From: Megalobrama amblycephala
Lineage: Eukaryota > Chordata > Actinopteri > Cypriniformes > Xenocyprididae
Direction: 5' to 3'
Assembly: GCF_018812025.1 (NCBI RefSeq)
Contig: NC_063057.1
Location: 21,561,138-21,625,137, forward strand
Length of the DNA: 64,000 nucleotides
The translations under genes and the position numbers were made by a program. The notes beneath the pieces were generated by a model that saw nothing but the letters and a program-made list of their open reading frames with translations, was not told the DNA's origin and searched no databases. Positions 56,594 through 64,000 of this stretch are shown in pieces (within the stretch, counting starts at the first letter, position 1; each line of letters starts with the position of its first letter).

Positions 56594-57141
56594 ATGGCTT
56601 CCAGAAAGTTTAAATATCAATGGCGTGAAGACAGTAGTTCGACTGACCACTGTTGTGTCCCGTTATGTGTGGCCTCCTCAAAGTTCAACTCTGTACTGAG
56701 TTTCCACACTTTTCCTGTGGATGAAGAAACACGCAGAAAGTGGATTCACAGCATTCGACGTGAGCGATTTAACATCACATCTCATACAGGGGTCTGCAGT
56801 CGTCACTTTATAAGTGATGACCTGATCGAGCCATCGAACCCTAAAGGACGCCGCTTGCTGAGGAAGGGAGCTGTACCAACCTTATTCCAGTGGAACGGCT
56901 ACTACGTTGCTGAACCAAGGCGCACCGGGGTATGGCAAAGAAGGGAGGATTACACTCCAGTGGATGAGGATCCTGTGCCAATGGATGCCCAGCATCTGGA
57001 ACATGATTATTGTTCAGTTCCAGAACCCGCGGCAGTTGATAATGCACTGAATCAAACTGAGGATCTCCGTAAAGAGGTGGACCGACTAAGGAAACAGGTG
57101 CGATTTGCTGCTTCCAATGATGATGTAAGGTTCTACACTAG
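56594..57141 (+). pseudogene. ISL2EU-like transposase, exon 1 with THAP domain
   Basis: The ATG at 56594 opens MASRKFKYQW and a complete-looking THAP zinc domain: CCVPLC, then FHTFPVDEETRRKWIHSIRR, SHTGVCSRHFISDDL, and the closing AVPTLF. After a linker comes a short coiled coil (TEDLRKEVDRLRKQVRF) and DDVRFYTR. The exon ends at 57141 before GTACG; the R codon is completed at 59280, giving RFVTYSHLMAFW, a good phase match. THAP domains bind the element's ends in this family. The exon itself has no stop or frameshift. The rest of the gene is deleted or shifted. Confidence 0.85.
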
Positions 57142-57469
57142 GTACGATTTAAACCCTATATGTTTGTGTGTGTGTGTGTGTGTGCAGGCCCGGATTAAGA
57201 ACACGTTGGGCCCTGGGGCTATAGCAACACCAAGGGCCCCCTTTCATCTGATTGCCATTCCACAGTGTCTTGTACCACAAGAATTTTTTTTTTATTGTTA
57301 TCATTTTTATATTTTTACAAATTTCATTTTATCAAATCATTTAATATGCACAAGCACACTAAATATTCCATGCTATTTAACATATTTTAAAATATATTTA
57401 ACATATAAAATATTTAACATATTTTAAAATTGTATTGCATATATTGCTGACACAATAATTCTTTCCTCT

Positions 57470-57720
57470 GATTAACACAAAATAAACTATTTTGAAGAAT
57501 GTGGGTAACCAAACAGTTGATGGTCCCCAGTGATTTCCACATTATATTTTTTTCCTACTATGAAAATTAATGGGGACCAGCAACTGTTAGGTTACCCACA
57601 TTCTTCAGAATATTTTCTTTTGTGTTTAACAGAAGAAAGAAACTCATTCAGGTTTAAAACAACTTGAAAGTGAGCATGTGATGACAGGATTTTAATTTTT
57701 GGGTGAACTATCCCTTTAAG
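57470..57720. mobile_element. Angel-like miniature element, second copy
   Basis: TTTGAAGAATGTGGGTAACC and its complement mirror each other around TTTTTTTCCTACTATG. The right end is TTTGGGTGAACTATCCCTTT, the family terminus. The left terminal part is missing. Confidence 0.8.
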
Positions 57721-58282
57721 GACAAGGGTCCGCATGCTAACTATTAGGATGCTGTCACTTTAAGACCTGCACGCGTCCGATTTTCTCAACTCACTTCAGA
57801 CATAACCAACTGTGTTTATGTAAACCTTTTGTGTATTTGACAGTATTATAGCGCAATCAGACGCGAAAGATGAAGTCCAGTAGTCAGGTGCTGTTTGACA
57901 GGCTTAAGTGTGTGTGCACGCTTCGGGTGTGGGGTCAGAAAAAGCGCATCTCAGAACAGCACACGAATGACATGTTTAACTGGCAGGGCTTTAAAGCACA
58001 TGCAAATAAAGAACTTTTGTGATTGCGAATAAGTGCAGTGTCCCGTGAGTAACTCTACCGCTGTGTTAACATGTGATGTGAATGTGTCGAGGTCGAGTTG
58101 TACGGATGGAGGCACCAGCAGAACTGCAACTGATAGAATGTGCTTCAAAGGCAGATAGTGGAGACAAGTCACACGACATTGGTGTTCGTCAAAACACAGT
58201 AGGAAAGTTAATTCGGGATTTTTACACGGGTGATGATGATGAGAGAAAAACACTGACATTCTGAATTCAAACGGCAATAAAA

Positions 58283-58620
58283 TCAATCGACTCGTCCCTG
58301 TAAATGTTGAAAACTCCTTACGTTTTCATGAGAAACAATTACCATCCAAATAGGGCTTAACTCGTTATAAGAATAATAACTTGCTGCAGCTGCTATCTCA
58401 CCTTCTTCAACGTGTAAAGCACGCAGATTGGCGACGGTGTCAGTGGGTGAAGATAATTGTGAGCTGCCGCTGCACGCTGGGTCTTCCACTGGCTCGGATG
58501 TTTTATGTGAACTGAAGTAGTTAGTTAGTTTTGGAATTTTTGCTGTAAGATTAGCATCCCTTTTCTCCCTTTCAAGCTTATTTTTCCTTTTTTTGCGCAC
58601 CACTATCACTTTTGTTTATC
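58283..58620 (-). pseudogene. hAT transposase N-terminal fragment (ZMYM/hAT type)
   Basis: The minus-strand frame begins VVRKKRKNKLEREKRDANL, then AKIPKLTNYFSSHK and acidic, Ser-rich sequence. This start is typical of fish hAT transposases of the zinc finger MYM-like group. The frame ends in a short unrelated tail; BED, catalytic and dimerisation regions are not present. Confidence 0.65.
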
Positions 58621-58987
58621 ATTTTGAACACCAGCGAGGCTGAACAAGCAATAAAGGCCAATTTCATTTCCCATTTTCTACATGCGATAGCATAAGCAAA
58701 GAGGCGTTTCCCGATGTCATGGCGCGAATTGTAAGGTGATTTTGATTGGACGGTGATTTATCAGTCAGGTACATTTTCCAATCATTTTTTCTTGTTATTT
58801 TATTAGACACAAATCAACCACCTTTGACTTGTCAATCTCATTTCCTCCAGCCAATCACGGGCCCCCTCTACCCGCGGGCCCTGGGGCTTCAGCCCCACCT
58901 AGCCCTTATGTTAATCCGGCCCTGTGTGTGTGCGTGTGTGTGTATGTATACGTGTATATGTATGTATTACACACACACACATATATA

Positions 58988-59185
58988 TGGTTACACTTTA
59001 TTTTAAGGTGTCATTGTTACAGTGTAATTATATAATATTAATAGTAATATTAATTAACAACATGTACTTACTATAGTAATAACAGTAAATTATGCAGTAT
59101 AAGTACTATAGTAAGTACATGTTGTTAACTAATATTACTATTAATATTATATAATTACACTGTAACAATAAATAAAGTGTAACCA
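58988..59185. mobile_element. 198-bp near-perfect palindromic MITE
   Basis: TGGTTACACTTTATTTTAAG pairs with CTTTATTGTGTAACCA-type complement at the other end, and the arms remain complementary (AACATGTACTTACTATAGTA) up to a centre near 59095. TA lies outside both ends. Non-coding. Confidence 0.85.
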
Positions 59186-59279
59186 TATGTGTGTGTGTGT
59201 GTTTTCTTTCAAGTAAATAATTTTAGTTTGTGATTTTATGATTTATATGCATTTAAAACATGACCTACATCTCATTTAG

Positions 59280-59409
59280 GTTCGTGACTTACAGCCATTT
59301 AATGGCTTTTTGGAAACTCATTGAACCTGCATCCCACAACATGATTCGTGTGTCAAGAGCAAGAGCAACTACAATAAGGAGTGAAGCTGGAACAACAGGC
59401 AGTGCATGG
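59280..59409 (+). pseudogene. ISL2EU-like transposase, exon 2
   Basis: After a TCTCATTTAG acceptor the exon reads FVTYSHLMAFWKLIEPASH and NMIRVSRARATTIR to GSAW, then GTAAATAAAG. It continues FYTR of exon 1 in phase and ends in phase 0. No lesion inside. Confidence 0.82.
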
Positions 59410-59507
59410 GTAAATAAAGAAATAGAAGAATAAAACTTAACTTTACATTTTCAGTAGAAGCCAACACATTATATGTAAATAAATTGCAAACCTTGTTATT
59501 TTTACAG

Positions 59508-59998
59508 GGTCAGTCTCTGCAGCCCATTGATGAGTACTTCCATCACCTTTGTGTCATCCTTATATGCAGGTTCTGTCAGTGACAAAGAGCTTTTTAAGCA
59601 GTCTGGGATTGTGTCTCTGTTGAAACCTGGAATGACGATAATGGTCGACAAAGGTTTTCTTGTTGATGACTGTGTGCCATGCAAAGTCTACAGACCTACT
59701 TACCTGTCGAAGCGGGAACACTTACCTGTCGAAGCGGGAACTGATGTCGGCTGATGAGGTGAGGGAGACACAGTCCATTGCTCGGCTAAGGGTCCACATT
59801 GAGCGTCTCATCCGCAGGGTGAAGCAACACAAGCTATTTGACACTGTCATCCCTCTGGATTTGAAGCAACACAAGCTATTGATGACACACAGGATCCCAG
59901 AGTCCATCACAGGGAGTATCAACCAGCTGTACACAGTTGCTTGCCTCCTTGTAAATTACCAAAATGGCCCCTTAGTAAAAGCATGGGCAAAGGATTAA
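59508..59998 (+). pseudogene. ISL2EU-like transposase, last exon, with internal deletion and 22-bp duplication
   Basis: It starts GQSLQPIDEYF after a TTTTTACAG acceptor, then jumps straight to ITFVSSLYAGSVSDKELFKQ, so the HTH and first catalytic Asp region expected between them is deleted (junction near 59540). The second acidic site lies in MIMVDKGFLVDD-like sequence (VDKGF). A 22-bp unit (ACTTACCTGTCGAAGCGGGA plus AC) is present twice at 59698-59741 and shifts the frame. The last part reads MSADEVRETQSIARLRVHIE, with the catalytic Glu region RLRVHIERLIRRVK, and ends at TAA 59998. DDE_Tnp_4-type fold by resemblance. Confidence 0.82.
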
Positions 59999-60067
59999 AG
60001 ATGAGATAACATTGGTTGGGGATTGGATTGGAATTTGGATTTATTTTTGTTCATATAGAAACAATAT

Positions 60068-60262
60068 AAACATGTAAATATAAATAACTTTTGTAGTGTT
60101 GCCAGCAATGCAGTAATGTAAACATGTAAATATAAATAACTTTTGTACAGTGTTGCTTGCAACGCAGTAATGTAAACATGTAAATATAAATAACTTTTGT
60201 ACAGTGTTGCCGTCAACACAGTAATGTAAACATGTAAATATAAATAACTTTGATAAACATTT
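60068..60262. repeat. 54-bp minisatellite, nearly four units
   Basis: AAACATGTAAATATAAATAA recurs at 60068, 60120, 60174 and 60228 (spacings 52, 54, 54), each unit followed by CTTTTGT...GTTGC and GCAGTAATGT. It lies between the convergent transposase and nuclease genes, in their shared 3' region. Confidence 0.92.
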
Positions 60263-60349
60263 CCTGTACAGTGATGTTGTGTAAATACAAAAAACTTTGA
60301 TACATATTAAAACACTATTAAATGATTGTTTTTTGTTTTGTTTTGTTTT

Positions 60350-61310
60350 TTACATCTGTAGGCATCTTGGCAGGTAAAAGTAAAAAAAGAAATGGTCAGC
60401 TTTCTCTCGAATGTTCTGAAACATTCTGATGTCTTTGTAGATGTGCTGGACCATCATGTCATCTTGTGCATAAATGACAAAATCACACCAGTCCAATCCT
60501 GAGATCAGCATTTGTCCTTGAACTTGCCAATAGTATGCATGTTGTTGTTTCAGTTCTGGTGTGCCATTGTTAAATTTAAGGAAAGGACAGTCCACGTAAC
60601 TTTTGACATTTGGACATTTGATTTCTAAAAGATCAAAAACATGGTGCTCTTTAGGGTCAAAAATAATCCCATCAGGAGAGGCTCCCAGCCAAGGTGCATC
60701 GGGGTGAATTAAGAATCCACAAGGGTGGTAGTTTACTTCTCGCAGCAGACAGTATTCCTCAATTGCAGCAGATTCCATTTCAAGACCTCTCTTCATGTCT
60801 GATGTCTGGCGAGTTCCCTTGTAGATTCTTTCAGCCAGGTGTTCAGCTGACAAACTTCCCTAAAAAGTGACGCTGTTACCCGGGGCTTTCGGACAGAGTG
60901 CCAATCAAGCGATGCACTGTGTTCTTTGGTGGCATGCTTCATCTTGTGTGCCATATCCAAACTTACTGCCAGTGACTTCATGTGTGGTTGTTCATGTTTA
61001 CTATGGACAAACAAGCAAACAGATGTGTCAAGGCTGTAACCAACTAGTGGCAGAGGTGGCGGTGGTGGGTCATCTTGATGGTGAGTAATGTTGTGTGTTG
61101 TTGCTGCTGGCTGCTGGTATGACAGCACACTTCCATACTGAACTTTGCCAAAGGCAGAATCAACCAAAGGATCATCACGCGACATCTCGATAGTGGTGAC
61201 CAAAGGGGCTACAGCACTGGCAAAGACTTTATATGCCTCTGCTACTTGGAGGACTGAGAGGTCAGGCAGCTCACTGGTGACACCCTTGTAAAGGGTACTC
61301 CTGAAATTAA
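60350..61310 (-). pseudogene. YqaJ-type nuclease of the ISL2EU-like element, main exon
   Basis: On the minus strand the exon begins near 61310 (RSTLYKGVTSELPDL), continues through a Pro-rich linker and ASLDWHSVRKPRVTASLFRE. After a frameshift near 60850 it reads AEHLAERIYKGT and RGLEMESAAIEEYCLLRE (catalytic Glu-type helix), LGASPDGIIFDP (Asp) and LLEIKCPNVK (ExK), then QQHAYYWQVQGQMLISGL. It ends RCLQM. These are the motifs of the YqaJ/lambda exonuclease PD-(D/E)XK fold. ISL2EU elements are reported to carry a YqaJ gene beside the transposase, which fits the convergent arrangement here. One frameshift is the main visible lesion. Confidence 0.85.
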
Positions 61311-61689
61311 AAAATAAAAGTATTAAGCAATTAAAAGTACATTTCCTTAGTTTTAATCTGTCTAATCTTTCATATTTTTCATTTTAGACTTAAATTTTTC
61401 AAACGTTTCATTTTATATTAATCTTCTTTAGTAAGAGCTGAAGAATTTGACATAAATAGATGTTAATGTCTTTTATACGATTTAAAAAAAAACATGCCCT
61501 TACAATGCTGTTAAAAATCAATTCTAAGCAAATATTGCTCCTTATGGCTATCTGCAATACTTGATTCTAATAGTATAATATAGCTGTTGTAATAATAAAA
61601 GATTTCAACAAAAATCAATTTGTGTTCAATTATTTACTTATTGTTTACACTTATTGAAGTGTAAATGCGTAAAAACAAAGTAAAATACT

Positions 61690-61800
61690 ACATTGAAGAA
61701 TTTTTTTGCTGTACCATAACCCCTCAGCAAGCTTCCTCTCTTTCGGTCTTGCAGACAGAACCACCATTCTATTGACAGGACCAGGCTTGACTCCCTATAA
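61690..61800 (-). pseudogene. Upstream exon of the YqaJ-type gene
   Basis: The minus strand reads GVKPGPVNRMVVLSARPKER and KLAEGLWYSKKIL, a stretch like the region preceding YqaJ domains in animal transposon proteins, followed by a stop (CAATG TAG) or donor-like end. It lies about 380 bp upstream of the main exon. Exon limits are approximate. Confidence 0.5.
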
Positions 61801-62127
61801 AACACACAGGGGCCATACAATTAATAAAATCATTATTACAACAAAATTTGTAATACTAGATTACAGTATTTCTAGATAATCACTGTCCACAGAAATGCTG
61901 TTACTGACTAGTCATGTAGAAAAAGTATGTTTCCAAAAGAACCGTGATTATGTTCATTCATAGTACTTACAAAGCTATTAAAAAATCAACTTAAATAATG
62001 CTCATTGTATTTATTAATTTATTGCATTTCCAGTAGTTCAGTTTTTATATAATTTGTATATGCAAATTCAATTTAAAATATAGCTGCAAGCAGCAATTCG
62101 GGGCCAAGCCCCAGAAGGGGCAGTAGC

Positions 62128-63300
62128 GCAATACGGAGCAGGAAAGCAAAAACAGCAGAAATTGAATGCACATGCAAACAGCTGGTTCAGAAGGACAGGT
62201 GGAAATTAAATGAAAATCAATAGAAGTTCAGATGAGAATGAACACAGAATGAACTAAAAACACTTGTATCTAATTCAAGAGGAATAAAGATTAGTACAAT
62301 GCTTATTTGGATAAAAAAGGAATCAAAATGACTCATTACACACAATTGCATAATGACCACCCAACACGGGATTCGAACCCACAACCTCCAGGTCCAGTGT
62401 CCATTGCGCATCTCATTGCACCACTGTGCAGGTGATTGTTGGCACAACTGCCGAAGTTCATTAGTTCATGTGAAAATGAACTCAAAATGAAGAATTTTAA
62501 TAAAACTGCACTGAATGTTATATTTAATAACTTTACTTTAGATCATTCTGCAGCTCATCATGCTGTATCGCAATACGGAGCAGGAAGAAGAAAAACAGCA
62601 GAAATTGAATGTACATGCAAAACAGCTGGTTCAGAAGGACAGGTGGAAATGAAATGAAAATCAATAGAAGTTCAGATGAGAATGAACACAGAATGAACTA
62701 AAAACACTTGTATCTAATTCAAGAGGAATAAAGATTAGTACTGCTTAAATGCTTATTTGGATAAAAAAGGAATCAAAATGACTCATTACACACAATTGCA
62801 TAATGACCACCCAACACGGGACTCGAACCCACAACCTCCAGATCCAGTGTCCATTGCGCATCTCATTGCACCACTGTGCAGGTGATTGTTGACACAACTG
62901 CCGAAGTTCATTAGTTCATGTGAAAATGAACTTAAAATGAAGAATTTTAATAAAACTGCACTGAATGTTATATTTAATAACTTTACTTTAGATCATTCTG
63001 CAGCTCATCATGCTGTATCGCAATACGGAGCAGGAAGAAGAAAAACAGCAGAAAATGAACAAACATGAAACACCTGGTTCAGAATTATGGGCGAGAATGA
63101 TCTCAGAATGTACAGAAGCTTAGATGAAAATGAACACAGCATGAAACAAAAAGCATTTATTTCTAATCCAAGAGGCAATAAAGGAAACAAAACATACTCT
63201 TTCATAAAACCACTCCACCCGGGATTCGAACCCACTATCTTTGGGTACAGGGCTCTTTGGTACCTGGCTTTACACATTGAGCTACATCATGACACATGTG
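62128..63300. repeat. Tandem 442/450-bp repeat, two and a half copies
   Basis: GCAATACGGAGCAGGAA occurs at 62128, 62570 and 63020. Copies 1 and 2 are almost identical over their length; copy 3 is diverged and partial. Each contains a tRNA-like segment on the minus strand. Confidence 0.92.
62350..62434 (-). repeat. tRNA-like segment with pol III box motifs (also at 62800-62884 and 63217-63290)
   Basis: On the minus strand GGTGCAATGAGATGC (A-box-like) is followed about 40 bases later by GGGTTCGAATCCCG (perfect B box). The third copy has GTAGCTCAATG and GGGTTCGAATCCCGGG. The sequences do not fold as complete tRNAs with an acceptor stem, so I read them as tRNA-derived SINE heads or pseudo-tRNAs embedded in the repeat. 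Confidence 0.55.
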
Positions 63301-64000
63301 CAACATGCTGTGGAAGAGAACTTTAAGTGTCAGAAAGAATTTACAAAAAAAGCATTACTTAGCATGCTAATCATATTAGCATGCTAAGCTAACTTAATGC
63401 TAATGAAGCTCATGGTTAACTTGATAGCTGAAGAGCCACATTAAAAAGAATGACAACTGGTTAGCATACTAAGCAATTAGCATGCTAAGCTAACTAGCAT
63501 AAGACAACAAACACAAGCAAGGTCACATTCAGAGACAAATATCTCGGGAACGGTAGCGAATATCAAAATTCCGTTCAGTCATTTCTATGCGGCTCGGTCC
63601 AAAGATCATCTGAGCTGATTGTGGACAAAATTGGACAAAATTTGTGGAGGAGTAGCGAAAAAACGAAATGTTTTTCATTTATTTCAATATGGCAGACAGG
63701 GACATTTAAGGAAAATGACAAATGACACATCGTTGGAATTGGCATTAGCCAGGGAATAAAATGACATAAAGCATACACATTTTGGAAAATGTTTTCAAAA
63801 GTTATAAGCAATTTTGCAAAAATCATTATATCTGCGGAACACTAGGTGGCGCTGTGCTGAAACTTCTCATGTACCTTCAGGACACTCTGATGGTCATATG
63901 TACCAAATTTTGTGATGATATGTCAAATTGTTTAAAAGTTATTGCAATTTATGACAAAATTCAAAATGGCGGACATGCTTTTCATCCGATGTTGACAAAT

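Larger units (their letters stand above)
57185..58924 (-). mobile_element. hAT-type element in the ISL2EU intron
   Basis: Ends CAGGCCCGGATTAAGAACAC and complement CAGGGCCGGATTAACATA; TG repeats flank both sides (an 8-bp TGTGTGTG duplication fits). It carries an Angel-like element at 57470-57720 and the N-terminal fragment of a hAT transposase at 58283-58620 on the minus strand. Confidence 0.82.
62081..64000. mobile_element. Non-autonomous DNA transposon beginning TATAGCTGCAAGCAGCAATT, cut by the window edge
   Basis: The end sequence TATAGCTGCAAGCAGCAATT followed by GGGGCCAAGCCCC is a frequent fish transposon terminus. The rest contains a tandem duplication (62128-63019), TTAGCATGCTAAGCTAAC blocks, and GGTGGCGCTGTGCTGAAACT near the right edge, all usual for this repeat. 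The other terminus should lie beyond 64000. No protein is encoded. Confidence 0.7.

Noticed and set aside
58082..58264. 60-codon plus-strand frame (HTH-like SHDIGVRQNTVGKLIRDF)
   Set aside because: It superficially resembles a DNA-binding helix pair but is short, within a hAT remnant, and without flanking homology.
60068..60262. Regularly spaced repeats resembling a CRISPR array
   Set aside because: The units are contiguous 52-54-bp tandem repeats without unique spacers, in a eukaryotic genome.
62350..63290. Candidate tRNA genes
   Set aside because: B boxes are good, but acceptor and anticodon stems do not form and the segments lie in a tandem transposon repeat.

Overview
This window looks like teleost fish DNA, most likely from a cyprinid close to zebrafish. 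The pointers are fish-type (FINZ) zinc-finger gene exons, Angel-like miniature elements, DIRS and Gmr1-type retrotransposons, several Tc1 elements, and many hAT and PIF/Harbinger-type inserts with recognisable target duplications. The species is inferred; no search was run. I see no rRNA gene, functional tRNA, CRISPR array or bacterial-type gene.

Layout. 1-5 kb: miniature elements and a 3.6-kb terminal-inverted-repeat (TIR) transposon. 5-10.6 kb: decayed transposase genes on the minus strand (two CACTA-like families and a Harbinger gene). 10.6-12.5 kb: unclassified. 13-14.7 kb: a deleted DIRS element. 15-16 kb: a C2H2 zinc-finger gene (minus strand, frameshifted). 16-18 kb: a spliced HMGXB3-like transposon gene. 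18-23.2 kb: three DNA transposons, including a Tc1 with about 200-bp TIRs. 23.4-40.6 kb: a FINZ zinc-finger gene on the plus strand, with a putative 5' exon, a 121-bp acidic exon carrying a stop codon, and a 17-finger exon after a 13.9-kb intron. That intron holds a LINE fragment and a nest of elements, including a complete Gmr1-like Gypsy retrotransposon whose integrase lies upstream of reverse transcriptase. The 3' end of the finger array is split by an 857-bp transposon that itself carries another insert.

41-43.3 kb: a TIR element with one unrecognised exon. 43.3-49.7 kb: direct repeats, then a large foldback-like structure with arrays of diverged 300-500-bp monomers in opposite orientations and a LINE inserted in one arm. 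50.7-52.2 kb: another Tc1. 52.3-56.3 kb (minus): a multi-exon transposon gene that seems to join a DDE-type transposase to a Ulp1/C48-type cysteine protease, split by a hAT insert with a perfect 8-bp duplication. 56.6-61.8 kb: an ISL2EU-like transposon with a THAP-DDE transposase gene facing a YqaJ-type nuclease gene, interrupted by a hAT and a palindromic element. 62-64 kb: a transposon end with tandem 440-450-bp repeats carrying tRNA-like promoter boxes.

Almost all coding sequence here belongs to mobile elements and most is broken. The only host-type genes are the two zinc-finger genes. They point away from each other, share a related 3' UTR, and both carry inactivating lesions. Target-site duplications (TAA, TTA, GGGTC, TTCTACGG, GTGCAAAC, ACTAT, TA) let the order of many insertions be read directly.
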